Shown: positions 36,403 through 45,138 of the stretch, piece by piece
Numbering within the stretch: the stretch's first letter is position 1
Layout of the letters: every line of letters starts with the position of its first letter
DNA from: Pseudomonas abietaniphila
GTDB taxonomy: Bacteria; Pseudomonadota; Gammaproteobacteria; Pseudomonadales; Pseudomonadaceae
Length of the DNA stretch: 64,000 bases
Assembly (NCBI RefSeq): GCF_900100795.1
Contig: NZ_FNCO01000015.1
Location: 1-64,000, forward strand
Direction: 5' to 3'
Notes under the pieces: model-generated
Databases searched by the model: none
What the model was told of the DNA's origin: nothing
Seen by the model: the letters and a program-made list of their open reading frames with translations, nothing else
Position numbers and translations under genes: made by a program

Positions 36403-37098
36403 ATGCTGCAAATTCGACCTTTCAAATCCCTTGGCGGCGCCGACCATGGCTGGCTCAACGCTCATCACCACTTCTCGTTCGCCAACTACTACGATCCCGC
36501 CCGCATGAGCTGGGGCCAGCTGCGGGTGTGGAACGACGATGTGATCCAGGCGGGCACGGGCTTCCCACGCCACCCGCACCGCGACATGGAGATCATCACC
36601 TACGTCCGTGAAGGCGCGATCACCCACGAGGACAGCCTGGGTAACCGTGGCCGCACAGAAGCTGGCGACGTGCAAGTGATGAGCGCCGGGACCGGCGTGG
36701 CCCACAGCGAGTACAACCTGGAGTCGAAAGAGACGCGCATTTTCCAGATCTGGATCATGCCGGACGAAGTCGGTGCTCCACCTTCCTGGGGCGCCAAACC
36801 GTTCCCGAAAGGCAACCGCGAAGGTTTCGTCACCTTGGCCAGCGGTAAAGCGGACGACGACATCGAACTGCGTATTCGTGCCAATGCCCGCCTGGTCGCG
36901 GCCAACCTGAAAGCCGGCGAGACCGCTGAATACACGCTGGATGAGGGTCGCCGGGCGTACCTGGTGCCTGCAACCGGGATCATCGAAGTCAACGGCCTGC
37001 GCGCTGAAGCGCGGGACGGCGTGGCGGTTGAAGACGAGCGCGTCTTGCGGGTCACCGCCATCGAAGACAGCGAGATCGTTCTGGTGGATGTAGCGTGA
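36403..37098 (+). CDS. Pirin family protein (YhhW-like)
   Basis: 231 residues from the ATG at 36403 (GAGGAA 7 bases upstream). Bicupin pirin: the metal site is formed by PRHPHRDMEIITYV (His, His) and TGVAHSEYN (His, Glu), matching the iron-binding quercetin 2,3-dioxygenase-like YhhW. The second cupin is degenerate (AEYTLDEGRRAYLVPATG). Monocistronic, ended by a terminator. Confidence 0.9.
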   Translation: MLQIRPFKSLGGADHGWLNAHHHFSFANYYDPARMSWGQLRVWNDDVIQAGTGFPRHPHRDMEIITYVREGAITHEDSLGNRGRTEAGDVQVMSAGTGVAHSEYNLESKETRIFQIWIMPDEVGAPPSWGAKPFPKGNREGFVTLASGKADDDIELRIRANARLVAANLKAGETAEYTLDEGRRAYLVPATGIIEVNGLRAEARDGVAVEDERVLRVTAIEDSEIVLVDVA

Positions 37099-37121
37099 TA
37101 GCGCGCTGATGCTGTAAACCC

Positions 37122-37158
37122 AAAGCCCCGGCTTCGTCAGACGCCGGGGCTTTTTTTA
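37122..37158 (+). terminator. Rho-independent terminator
   Basis: AAGCCCCGGC (37123-37132) pairs with GCCGGGGCTT (37143-37152), followed by a run of T. It ends the pirin gene. Confidence 0.9.
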
Positions 37159-37208
37159 TTGGGATGACGTCTATTCTCTACAGGGCCATTCCTCTTTTGA
37201 GCAGGCCC

Positions 37209-37451
37209 ATGGACAAGCCATCCGATGACTCAACTCACCATCCCGACGATAAAAAGCCGCCGACCTTCTGGCAGATGCTGCACAGCGTCATGGCCGCCGC
37301 CTTTGGCGTACAGAGCCACAAAAACCGCGCGCGGGACTTTACCCATGGCAAGCCGTCGCACTTCGTGATCATGGGCGTTGCCTTCACGGCCCTCTTCGCG
37401 CTGGCGTTGATGGGGATCGTGCAACTGGTCCTGCACTTCGCGGTGCCGTGA
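37209..37451 (+). CDS. DUF2970 membrane protein
   Basis: 80 residues from the ATG at 37209. A charged N-terminal 20 residues, then PTFWQMLHSVMAAAFGVQSHKNRARDF, the conserved DUF2970 block, and one strong C-terminal membrane segment (FVIMGVAFTALFALALMGIVQLVLH). Function of the family is unknown. Convergent with the binding-protein gene 1 base away. Confidence 0.8.
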   Translation: MDKPSDDSTHHPDDKKPPTFWQMLHSVMAAAFGVQSHKNRARDFTHGKPSHFVIMGVAFTALFALALMGIVQLVLHFAVP

Positions 37452-37452
37452 C

Positions 37453-38541
37453 TCAGTTGGCAGCCCCGACGCGCACAAACGGGTAAGCGACGCCCTTCGG
37501 GCTGTGCCCCTCCGTGAACTGACGAACATCGATACCGTAGTCGTCGCGGCTGTTGGCCTGCATGAAACCGAGGCTGTCGCTGCGTTCCCTGATCTGCATC
37601 GCACGGACCCGCCAGGTGCCGATGGGCTGACGCGCCGCTTTATCGGCGTTGTCGTAGTCATGCAATAACACCAGCGCCCAGCCACCCAGCGTGAAGTGGC
37701 CACCGGCAACCACGCTCAAACGTCCCTCCAGCAGCGCCTGCAACGCGGCGGTCGAATCATTGATGGTGCCGACCAACACGTCTTTGCCCGGTTGTTTGCC
37801 CGCCTCGCCCAAGGCGTCCATCACCCCGAACGCCATCAAGTCGCTGGCGGCCCAGACCAGGCTCACGTTGGGGTAACGCTTGATCAACATCTGCGCCTGC
37901 TCGTACGCCCGGTCACGGCGCCAGCCACCCAGAACGATCTGCCGAAGTCGGACCTGAGGATTCTCGGCCAACGCGCGGTAAAGGCCCCGTTCGCGTTGCA
38001 GGGAAACCGGTGTGCTGTTGGTGCCGGAAAACGCCAGCATTTCCAGGGTCTGCCCGGGAAGCACGGGCGTACGGGATTCAATCAGGCGCTTGGCGATCAG
38101 GTAGCCGCCGTCTTCGTCGTTGGCCACGACGCTGCCCAGAAAGTCCGGGTAACGGCTGCGCAAGTCGCCGAGAATGCTCAGTTGATCGGCCGTGAAGGTG
38201 TTGTTGACCGCGAGCAGCTTGACCCCGCTGCCGACCGACAGGCGCAGCACCTCCGGCGCAACGTTCAGCTCGTTGGAGAACACCAGATAGTCCGGTCGGT
38301 CGCTGCCTTGCAGCGTCTTGCGCGCGAGCGTCAACAACGTGCGCGTGTCACGGTCGGTGTAATAGATCTGCAGATTCATGCCCAAGCGATCGGCCGCTGC
38401 CTGCATGAAGCGCGAATAGCTGGACCAATACGGATCCGGCGCCGATCCGGGGTTGAGAAACACCACCGACGCCGCCCACGCACCGCTGGACCACAGCCCA
38501 CCCACGACAAGAATGAGGCAGCCCTTGAAAAACCTGATCAT
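37453..38541 (-). CDS. Orphan periplasmic substrate-binding protein (sugar-binding type I fold)
   Basis: 362 residues from the ATG at 38541 (GTG at 38547 is an alternative). Signal peptide LILVVGGLWSSGAWAAS. The mature protein is a type I periplasmic binding fold like ribose- or LuxP-like proteins: VVFLNPGSAPDPYWSSYSRFMQAAADRLGM, then the hinge and VSLVWAASDLMAFGVMDAL. No ABC permease or ATPase lies next to it, so it may serve a signalling partner such as a chemoreceptor or kinase located elsewhere, or a remote transporter. Ligand unknown. Confidence 0.8.
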   Translation of the reverse strand: MIRFFKGCLILVVGGLWSSGAWAASVVFLNPGSAPDPYWSSYSRFMQAAADRLGMNLQIYYTDRDTRTLLTLARKTLQGSDRPDYLVFSNELNVAPEVLRLSVGSGVKLLAVNNTFTADQLSILGDLRSRYPDFLGSVVANDEDGGYLIAKRLIESRTPVLPGQTLEMLAFSGTNSTPVSLQRERGLYRALAENPQVRLRQIVLGGWRRDRAYEQAQMLIKRYPNVSLVWAASDLMAFGVMDALGEAGKQPGKDVLVGTINDSTAALQALLEGRLSVVAGGHFTLGGWALVLLHDYDNADKAARQPIGTWRVRAMQIRERSDSLGFMQANSRDDYGIDVRQFTEGHSPKGVAYPFVRVGAAN

Positions 38542-38653
38542 GGACACCGAGCCTCACCACCCATAAGAGCATAACGACCTGTATCAGGCCTGCTTATACC
38601 TTATCGGCTGCCGTCGGGTAAGGCCTACCCCACGTGAAGACGCGGTGCCTGCG

Positions 38654-38770
38654 CTACTGGTGGCTGACCCAGAAAACGGCCGCTCCCACGACGAGAACGA
38701 TGATGAAGAAGATCGCCCAGGCATCCACATGGCTGTCGGACTTGGCAACTTTAGGGTGGTGGTTACTCAT
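38654..38770 (-). CDS. 38-residue single-span membrane protein
   Basis: ATG at 38768-38770, TAG at 38654-38656, AGAGGCG 4-6 bases upstream. The protein starts MSNHHPKVAKSDSHVD and continues with one hydrophobic helix (AWAIFFIIVLVVGAAVFWV) and ends VSHQ. It was found by reading the interval between the binding protein and cysI. The good ribosome-binding site and typical membrane helix make it likely real. Function unknown. Confidence 0.7.
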   Translation of the reverse strand: MSNHHPKVAKSDSHVDAWAIFFIIVLVVGAAVFWVSHQ

Positions 38771-39098
38771 TGCATCGCCTCTTGTCAGTCTTATTGGTGA
38801 TTGCAGATGAAGCAGGCCAGGGACGGTTGACCCGGGCCTTGAGCAGAGTAAAGTCGAGGCGTGTGCTTATCACAAGTGTGGCCATGGGCAGCCGACGTGA
38901 TGCTTATCACTTTTGGTTCTTTGCATATACTCAAACATCACTTTTGCGCATATTCGCAAACTGGTAACCTCCCCCGGCTCCGTCAGGAGTGCGCGACCGT
39001 GCGCGCAGATTTGTTCAGCGGCCTGAGACCTTCGCGACAACGCATCGCCTGTTTCTGGCCGTCTAAGCAGCAGTGAACCGCCTGAGAACAGGACCACC
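38771..39098. other. cysI upstream region
   Basis: 328 bases between divergent genes, holding both promoters. It contains the paired TGCTTATCAC sites listed separately. No other reading frame is supported. Confidence 0.5.
38864..38910. promoter_or_regulatory. Paired TGCTTATCAC sites upstream of cysI
   Basis: TGCTTATCAC occurs at 38864-38873 and 38901-38910, 37 bases apart. The second lies in the palindrome GTGATGCTTATCAC (38897-38910). Two equally oriented sites near three and a half helical turns apart suggest an activator-type operator. CysB is the expected regulator of cysI but its consensus is loose, so no assignment is made. Confidence 0.45.
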
Positions 39099-40757
39099 AT
39101 GTACGTATACGACGAGTACGATCAGCGGATCATCGAGGACCGCGTCAAGCAGTTCCGCGACCAGACCCGCCGCTATCTGGCCGGCGAGCTCAGCGAAGAA
39201 GAGTTCCGCCCGCTTCGCCTGCAAAACGGCCTCTATATCCAGCGCTTCGCGCCGATGCTGCGCGTTGCTGTGCCTTACGGGCAGCTGACCTCGCGCCAAA
39301 CCCGTATGCTGGCCAAAATCGCCCGCGACTACGACAAGGGCTACGCGCACATCAGTACCCGCCAGAACGTGCAGTTCAACTGGCCGGCGCTGGAAGACAT
39401 TCCCGATATCCTCGCTGAACTGGCCACCGTGCAGATGCACGCCATCCAGACCAGCGGCAACTGCCTGCGCAACGTCACCACGGACCAGTTTGCCGGCGTC
39501 GCCGCCGACGAACTGGTTGACCCGCGCCCATGGTGCGAGATCGTGCGTCAGTGGACGACCTTCCACCCGGAATTCGCCTACCTGCCACGCAAGTTCAAGA
39601 TCGCGATCAACGGTTCTACGTCTGACCGTGCCGCCATCGAAGTCCATGACATCGGCCTTGAGCCGGTGAAAAACGCTGCCGGCGAGCTGGGCTTCCGCGT
39701 GCTGGTCGGCGGCGGTCTGGGCCGTACGCCGGTCGTGGGCGCGTTCATCAATGAGTTCCTGCCGTGGCAGGACCTGTTGAGCTACCTCGACGCCATTCTG
39801 CGCGTGTACAACCGCTACGGTCGTCGCGACAACAAGTACAAGGCCCGGATCAAGATCCTGGTGAAGGCACTGACCCCTGAAGTCTTTGCCGAAAAAGTCG
39901 AAGCGGAAATGGCCCACCTGCGCGGGGGCCAGACGACGCTGACCGAGGCTGAAGTTCACCGTGTCGCCAAGCACTTCATCGACCCTGAGTACAAGGCACT
40001 GCCGGATTACAGCGCAGAGCTGGTTCAACTGGACAAAGAGCACCCGGGCTTCGCGCGCTGGCGTTCGCGTAACGTCCTGGCCCACAAGAAGCCGGGTTAC
40101 GCGGCCGTGACCTTGTCGCTGAAGCCGACCGGCGTCGCACCGGGCGACGTCACCGACAAGCAACTGGACGGCATCGCCGACCTGGCCGACCGCTACAGCT
40201 TCGGCCAACTGCGCACCTCCCACGAGCAGAACATCATTCTGGCCGACGTCGAGCAAAGCCAGCTGTTCACGATGTGGGGCGAATTGCGCGAGCAAGGTTT
40301 CGCCACGCCGAACATCGGCTTGCTGACCGACATCATCTGCTGCCCTGGCGGTGATTTCTGCTCGCTGGCCAACGCCAAGTCGATCCCGATCGCCGAATCC
40401 ATCCAGCGCCGTTTCGACGACCTGGATTACCTGTTCGACATCGGCGAGCTGGACCTGAACATTTCCGGCTGCATGAACGCCTGCGGCCACCACCACGTCG
40501 GCCATATCGGCATTCTGGGCGTGGACAAGAAAGGTGAAGAGTTCTACCAGGTTTCCCTGGGCGGCAGCGCCAGCCGGGATGCAAGCCTGGGCAAGATCCT
40601 TGGCCCGTCATTCGCACAGGACGCCATGCCGGATGTAATCGAAAAGCTGATCAACGTCTACGTCGAAAAACGTAACGAAGACGAGCGCTTCATCGACACC
40701 TACCAGCGTATCGGCATCGACCCTTTCAAGGAGCGCGTCTATGCAGCGAATCATTAA
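39099..40757 (+). CDS. cysI: Sulfite reductase hemoprotein subunit CysI
   Basis: 552 residues of the nitrite/sulfite reductase family with duplicated ferredoxin-like and siroheme-binding parts. The [4Fe-4S]-siroheme cysteines are C415 and C421 (in CCPGGDFCSLANA) and C458 and C462 (in SGCMNACGHHH). It reduces sulfite to sulfide for cysteine synthesis. As in other pseudomonads there is no CysJ flavoprotein gene beside it. It overlaps the DUF934 gene by 17 bases, a conserved pairing in this genus. Confidence 0.95.
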   Translation: MYVYDEYDQRIIEDRVKQFRDQTRRYLAGELSEEEFRPLRLQNGLYIQRFAPMLRVAVPYGQLTSRQTRMLAKIARDYDKGYAHISTRQNVQFNWPALEDIPDILAELATVQMHAIQTSGNCLRNVTTDQFAGVAADELVDPRPWCEIVRQWTTFHPEFAYLPRKFKIAINGSTSDRAAIEVHDIGLEPVKNAAGELGFRVLVGGGLGRTPVVGAFINEFLPWQDLLSYLDAILRVYNRYGRRDNKYKARIKILVKALTPEVFAEKVEAEMAHLRGGQTTLTEAEVHRVAKHFIDPEYKALPDYSAELVQLDKEHPGFARWRSRNVLAHKKPGYAAVTLSLKPTGVAPGDVTDKQLDGIADLADRYSFGQLRTSHEQNIILADVEQSQLFTMWGELREQGFATPNIGLLTDIICCPGGDFCSLANAKSIPIAESIQRRFDDLDYLFDIGELDLNISGCMNACGHHHVGHIGILGVDKKGEEFYQVSLGGSASRDASLGKILGPSFAQDAMPDVIEKLINVYVEKRNEDERFIDTYQRIGIDPFKERVYAANH

Positions 40758-41235
40758 GAACAACGAAGTCATCGACGAAACCTGGCACCTGCTGCCCAAG
40801 GACACCGAGTTCGACAGCCTGTCCAACTGCGACGACCTGATCGTGCCATTGTCTCTGTGGCGCGAGCACGGTCACGCACTCAAAGCGCGCGATGGCGGTC
40901 TGGGTGTCTGGCTGGACAGCGATGAAGAAGCCGAGGAAATCGGCGATGACGCCGGCCAGTTCCAGGTCATTGCTCTGAACTTCCCGGCGTTCACCGACGG
41001 CCGCAGCTACTCCAACGCCCGTCTGCTGCGTGACCGCTATGGTTTCAAAGGTGAGCTGCGCGCCATTGGCGACGTCTTGCGCGACCAGTTGTTCTACCTG
41101 CATCGCTGTGGCTTCGACGCTTTCGCGATTCGTGCCGACAAAGACCCGTACGAAGCGCTGCAAAGCCTTCGGGACTTCTCGGTCACCTATCAGGCGGCGA
41201 CCGACGAGCCACTGCCGCTGTTCCGGCGTCGTTGA
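40741..41235 (+). CDS. DUF934 protein, sulfite-reduction associated
   Basis: 164 residues starting inside the end of cysI. Characteristic DUF934 blocks are LPLSLWREHGHALKAR-like (here VPLSLWREHGHALKARDGGLGVWLDSDEE, split by family convention), FPAFTDGRSYSNARLLRDRYGFKGELRAIGDVLRDQLFYLHRCGFDAF. No cofactor residues are certain. The constant location after cysI suggests it helps deliver electrons to, or assembles, the reductase. A terminator follows. Confidence 0.9.
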   Translation: MQRIIKNNEVIDETWHLLPKDTEFDSLSNCDDLIVPLSLWREHGHALKARDGGLGVWLDSDEEAEEIGDDAGQFQVIALNFPAFTDGRSYSNARLLRDRYGFKGELRAIGDVLRDQLFYLHRCGFDAFAIRADKDPYEALQSLRDFSVTYQAATDEPLPLFRRR

Positions 41236-41258
41236 TTCGACGCTGATCGACAGGCAGC

Positions 41259-41295
41259 AAAAAGCCCCGGTTTCGTGAGAAGCCGGGGCTTTTTA
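41259..41295 (+). terminator. Rho-independent terminator after cysI operon
   Basis: AAGCCCCGG (41262-41270) pairs with CCGGGGCTT (41283-41291), followed by TTTTA. It lies 24 bases after the DUF934 stop. Confidence 0.9.
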
Positions 41296-41316
41296 TTTGA
41301 ATCAGTGAACACTTCA

Positions 41317-41452
41317 TGTAGGAGCGTGGCTTGTCCCGCGATCTGCCGCGAAGCGGCAGTAAATAAAGTAAATGCGGTGTATCAGTTACTGCCAACTTGG
41401 CAGCTATTACGGCTGCTGCGCAACCGATCGCGGGACAAGCCACGCTCCTACA
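41317..41452. repeat. REPIN (paired inverted REP sequences)
   Basis: TGTAGGAGCGTGGCTTGTCC at the left and its inverted copy (..GGACAAGCCACGCTCCTACA) at the right flank a roughly 90-base centre that itself contains GCGGCAG hairpins. This is the classic paired-REP mobile hairpin of pseudomonads. Confidence 0.92.
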
Positions 41453-41467
41453 AAAACGGAGTCCGGT

Positions 41468-42490
41468 CTACCAAAACCGCTGCTGCGTGACCTTGCTCCA
41501 CCAGCTGGTCACCAAACGATCAACCGAACCACTGGCTGCCAGCCCCACGCGCTCCTGCAAGCTTTTGCGCTCGGCGTAGTGCAAGTGGAACACCTCGGCG
41601 GTTTTCGCCTTCTCGGACAAATATTCGTCGCTGGTTTTCAGCTCGTCGACCAGTTGTTTGTCCTTCGCGGCCATGCCCAGCCAGACCTCGCCGGTGGCCA
41701 CTTCATCGATCTGCAATTGCGGGCGGTAGCTGGCGACGAAGTTTTTGAACAGCTCGTGGGTAATATCCAGATCTTGCTGAAACTTCTCGCGACCTTTCTC
41801 GGTGTTTTCGCCAAACACGGTGAGCGTGCGTTTGTATTCACCCGCCGTCAGCACTTCAAAGTCGATGTCGTGCTTTTTCAACAGACGGTTGACGTTCGGC
41901 AACTGAGCCACCACGCCGATCGAACCCAGCACGGCGAACGGTGCGCTGATGATGCGGTTACCGATGCACGCCATCATGTACCCGCCGCTGGCGGCCACCT
42001 TGTCGATGCAGATCGTCAACGGGATGCCGGCCTGACGAATCCGCGCCAGTTGCGACGATGCGAGGCCATAGCTGTGAACCATGCCGCCGCCGCTTTCAAG
42101 GCGCAGCACCACTTCATCTTTCTCGGTCGCCAGGCTCAACACCGCAGTGATCTCGTGGCGCATGCTTTCTGTCGCGGACGCCTTGATGTCACCGTCGAAA
42201 TCCAGCACGTAGACACGCGGCTTGACGTCGGCCTGCTTTTTCTCTTTTTTCAGGTCTTTGGCCTGGGACTTGCGCAGCGCCTTGAGCCGCGCTTTGTCCA
42301 GCAGCGAGCCTTCCAGACGATCACGCAGGCCTTTGTAAAAGTCATTGAGCTTGGTCACGTGCAGCTGACCGCCACCACCGCGACGACCCCGGCCGCGCAT
42401 GGAGGCAATGACCACCAGCACCACGACGATCGCGATGACCACCGTGACGGTTTTTGCCAGAAAGCTGGCGTAATCGAACATAAACTCCAC
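41468..42490 (-). CDS. sohB: SohB-like inner-membrane S49 peptidase
   Basis: 340 residues, GTG start at 42490 with AAGGAG 5 bases upstream. One N-terminal membrane helix (residues 10-30), a basic linker with a Lys-rich helix, then the S49 peptidase domain. The Ser/Lys dyad is S168 (VAASGGYMMAC) and K220 (GEYKRTLTVFGENT), with SGGGMVHSYG and LGSIGV as flanking strands. SohB is a periplasmic-facing protease. It is on the minus strand, divergent from the histidine phosphatase gene. Confidence 0.9.
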   Translation of the reverse strand: MEFMFDYASFLAKTVTVVIAIVVVLVVIASMRGRGRRGGGGQLHVTKLNDFYKGLRDRLEGSLLDKARLKALRKSQAKDLKKEKKQADVKPRVYVLDFDGDIKASATESMRHEITAVLSLATEKDEVVLRLESGGGMVHSYGLASSQLARIRQAGIPLTICIDKVAASGGYMMACIGNRIISAPFAVLGSIGVVAQLPNVNRLLKKHDIDFEVLTAGEYKRTLTVFGENTEKGREKFQQDLDITHELFKNFVASYRPQLQIDEVATGEVWLGMAAKDKQLVDELKTSDEYLSEKAKTAEVFHLHYAERKSLQERVGLAASGSVDRLVTSWWSKVTQQRFW

Positions 42491-42722
42491 AGAAGCTCCT
42501 TTGCCTACATGCCTGAAACCTGAGTCAACCTTCGTTGACGCACGTCATATACAGAATCGCGAATGGGCCCAGCATACCGGCGCGCCCCGCGTGGAGCCAG
42601 CGCCCGACGGCTTGAGAACATGACAATCGGACAATTCAAACAAGCGTATGTTTTTTTATTGACAGACCCTGCACCGTCCTCATAACCTCCCATCACTTTC
42701 AGCGTACCGGGATGACGCGGAC

Positions 42723-43433
42723 GTGGGCAGCATCTATCTGATAAGACATGGCCAGGCCTCCTTTGGTGCAGACGACTACGACGTTCTGTCGCCCACCGGT
42801 TTTCGCCAGGCAGAAGTGCTCGGTGCGCACCTGGTGCACCTTGAGTTAACGTTTGATCGATGCATCACCGGCAGCCTGTTCCGTCAGCGTCATACCGCCG
42901 AAACCGCGATGGCCCAACTGGACGCCGCCGGCCTGAAAACCCCTGCCTTGGAAACCGACAGCGCGTTCAATGAATTCGACGCCGAAGCCGTGATTCGTGC
43001 GCTGCTGCCCGCGATGTTGCCGGACGAACCCGAAGCACTCGAAGTCATGCGCAACGCCGCCCACAACCGCGCGGAATTCCAGCGGCTGTTCGCGCTGATC
43101 ATCGGTCGCTGGCTCGGTGGCCAACACGACACCCCGGCGCTGCAAAGCTGGCTGGCCTTCGTCGCGCAGGTCCAGTCGGGGCTCGAAAGGATTCTCGACA
43201 GCGCAGGCCCCAGCGACCGCATCGCCGTGTTCACGTCCGGCGGCACCATCACTGCCCTGCTCCACCTGATCACCCGGATGCCTGCAGCCCAGGCGTTCGA
43301 ACTCAACTGGCAAATCGTCAACACCTCGCTCAACCACCTGAAATTCCGTGGTCGCGAGGTGTCCCTGGCTTCCTTCAACAGTCACGCACACTTGCAACTG
43401 ATGAAGGCGCCGGAGCTCATCACCTACCGTTGA
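42723..43433 (+). CDS. Histidine phosphatase superfamily protein
   Basis: 236 residues from a GTG start at 42723. The phosphoglycerate-mutase-type active site is IYLIRHGQASFGADDYD (nucleophile His), with a second His near the C-terminal third in VFTSGGTITALL and an Arg in SLFRQRHTAETA. It lacks mutase hallmarks, so it is a phosphatase of unknown substrate. It opens a run of same-strand genes (SCP2, APH-type kinase, SDR) that look like one functional unit for phosphorylated acyl or hydroxyacyl intermediates. Confidence 0.87.
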   Translation: MGSIYLIRHGQASFGADDYDVLSPTGFRQAEVLGAHLVHLELTFDRCITGSLFRQRHTAETAMAQLDAAGLKTPALETDSAFNEFDAEAVIRALLPAMLPDEPEALEVMRNAAHNRAEFQRLFALIIGRWLGGQHDTPALQSWLAFVAQVQSGLERILDSAGPSDRIAVFTSGGTITALLHLITRMPAAQAFELNWQIVNTSLNHLKFRGREVSLASFNSHAHLQLMKAPELITYR

Positions 43434-43490
43434 GCCCGGCCAATCGCACCCGCAAGGTGCCTGCAATCACTCATATAAAAGGATGACACC

Positions 43491-43805
43491 ATGACCTCCG
43501 TAGCCGATGCCGTACAAGCGATGAAAGCCAAGTTCAACCCTGAAGCCGCTGCGGGCCTGGACTTGGTATTCGGTTTCCGTATCGATGACACAAAAAACTT
43601 CTCCCTGATCGTGAAAGACAAGACCTGCGAGCTGCAGGAGGGTGAAAATCCTGACGCACAAGTCACGCTGGTGATGGACGGCGAAACACTGGAAGGCATC
43701 GTCAGCGGCGAGACCGACGGTATGCAGGCGTTCATGGCCGGCAAGCTGCGCGCTGAAGGCGACATGATGCTGGCGATGAAGCTGAGCGATCTGTTCCCGT
43801 CGTAA
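43491..43805 (+). CDS. SCP2 sterol-carrier-domain protein
   Basis: 104 residues made of one SCP2 domain. The strands LDLVFGFRIDDTKNFSLIVKDKTCELQEGENPDAQVTLVMDGETLEGIVSGETDG are typical, ending in the LAMKLSDLFPS helix that closes the hydrophobic pocket. Such single-domain proteins bind fatty acyl-CoAs or other lipids. It is followed by a strong terminator, so part of its transcripts stop before the phosphotransferase gene. Confidence 0.9.
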   Translation: MTSVADAVQAMKAKFNPEAAAGLDLVFGFRIDDTKNFSLIVKDKTCELQEGENPDAQVTLVMDGETLEGIVSGETDGMQAFMAGKLRAEGDMMLAMKLSDLFPS

Positions 43806-43847
43806 GGCAGTGAAGCGCGCGCTTCCCCGAATTGCGCTTTCACCTTC

Positions 43848-43879
43848 AAAACCGAAGCTTCGCGGCTTCGGTTTTTTTT
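43848..43879 (+). terminator. Rho-independent terminator
   Basis: AACCGAAGC (43850-43858) pairs with GCTTCGGTT (43865-43873) over a 6-base loop, followed by eight T. It ends the phosphatase-SCP2 transcript. Confidence 0.92.
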
Positions 43880-44031
43880 GCTCGACGGTTTTGCAAACAG
43901 CGCTGATCAAAACGGCTGATCGACCTGTAACACGCTCGCCAATAAGGCCATGCATTGCTTGTTCAGTAAGGCGCGCCCGCATTAGATTAGCCAATGATCA
44001 TGGCCATCCAAAATAACCAGCAGGGATAAGC

Positions 44032-45099
44032 ATGGCGCTAACCGACCAGTCCACCCAGGTTCGATCCGGCGAAGAGCTCGACGCAGCGCGGATCGATCCC
44101 TACCTGAAAACCCATATTCCAGGCCTGAGCGGCACCGCCCACATCAGTCAGTTTCCGGGCGGGGCCTCCAACCTCACCTACCTGCTCAAGTACCCGGAAC
44201 AGGAGTTCGTCCTGCGCCGGCCGCCGTTCGGCCACAAGGCAAAAAGCGCCCACGACATGGGCCGTGAATACCGGATTCTCAATCAGCTCAAAGATGCCTT
44301 CCCTTATTGCCCCAAGGCCTACGTGCACTGCACAGACGAATCGGTGATTGGCGCCGAGTTTTATGTCATGGAGCGGGTCAAGGGCATCATTCTGCGCTCC
44401 GACCTGCCCACCGAACTGAACCTTGATGCCACGCAAACCGAAGCCCTGTGCAAGAGCTTCATCGACAAGCTGGTGGAGCTGCATCAAGTCGATTACACCG
44501 CCTGCGGCCTGGGCGATCTGGGCAAGCCACAGGGTTATGTCGAACGGCAGATTCGTGGCTGGACCGAACGCTACGAAAAAGCCCGCACGCCGGATGCACC
44601 CAGTTGGGAGAAGGTCGCGCGCTGGCTGGACGAGAAAAAACCTGCGGACCACCCGCGCTCCAGCCTGGTGCACAACGACTACCGCTTCGACAACGTGATC
44701 CTCGACCCCGATAACCCGATGCAGATCATCGGCGTGCTCGACTGGGAGCTGACCACGCTGGGCGATCCGTTGATGGATCTGGGGAACAGCCTCGCCTACT
44801 GGATACAGGCCGACGACCCGGCGCCGGTGCAATTGATGCGCCGTCAGCCCAGCCATGCGCCGGGCATGCTCACCCGTGAGCAGGTTGTCGCCTACTACGC
44901 CGAACGTTCGGGCATCCGCATTGACAACTTCGACTTTTATTACACCTACGGTTTGTTCCGTCTGGCGGGCATCGTGCAACAGATCTACTACCGCTTCTTC
45001 CACGGCCAGACCCAGGACAAACGCTTTGCCCAGTTCATCCACATGAACAAGCTGCTGGAACACATGGCGCTGCAAGTGATCGATCGCTCCAGCCTCTGA
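44032..45099 (+). CDS. APH-type phosphotransferase (ACAD10/11- or LvaA-like)
   Basis: 355 residues of the aminoglycoside phosphotransferase/choline kinase fold. The catalytic loop is LVHNDYRFDNVI (HxDxxxxN) and the metal-binding Asp is in IGVLDWELTTLGDPLMD. In its family are the kinase domain of mammalian ACAD10/ACAD11 and the bacterial LvaA, both of which phosphorylate 4-hydroxyacyl-CoA. The next gene is a short-chain dehydrogenase 39 bases away, which fits a hydroxyacid catabolic function. Aminoglycoside resistance is unlikely. Confidence 0.87.
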   Translation: MALTDQSTQVRSGEELDAARIDPYLKTHIPGLSGTAHISQFPGGASNLTYLLKYPEQEFVLRRPPFGHKAKSAHDMGREYRILNQLKDAFPYCPKAYVHCTDESVIGAEFYVMERVKGIILRSDLPTELNLDATQTEALCKSFIDKLVELHQVDYTACGLGDLGKPQGYVERQIRGWTERYEKARTPDAPSWEKVARWLDEKKPADHPRSSLVHNDYRFDNVILDPDNPMQIIGVLDWELTTLGDPLMDLGNSLAYWIQADDPAPVQLMRRQPSHAPGMLTREQVVAYYAERSGIRIDNFDFYYTYGLFRLAGIVQQIYYRFFHGQTQDKRFAQFIHMNKLLEHMALQVIDRSSL

Positions 45100-45138
45100 C
45101 ACGACACTCCCAGATTGCGACACGATAAGGAAAACAAC

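Noticed and set aside
39063-40505. 480-codon minus-strand frame antisense to cysI
   Set aside because: Shadow of cysI, which has the complete siroheme and cluster cysteines.
44032-45099. Aminoglycoside resistance gene
   Set aside because: The fold is APH, but the neighbourhood and resemblance to ACAD10/11 and LvaA kinases favour acyl substrates.
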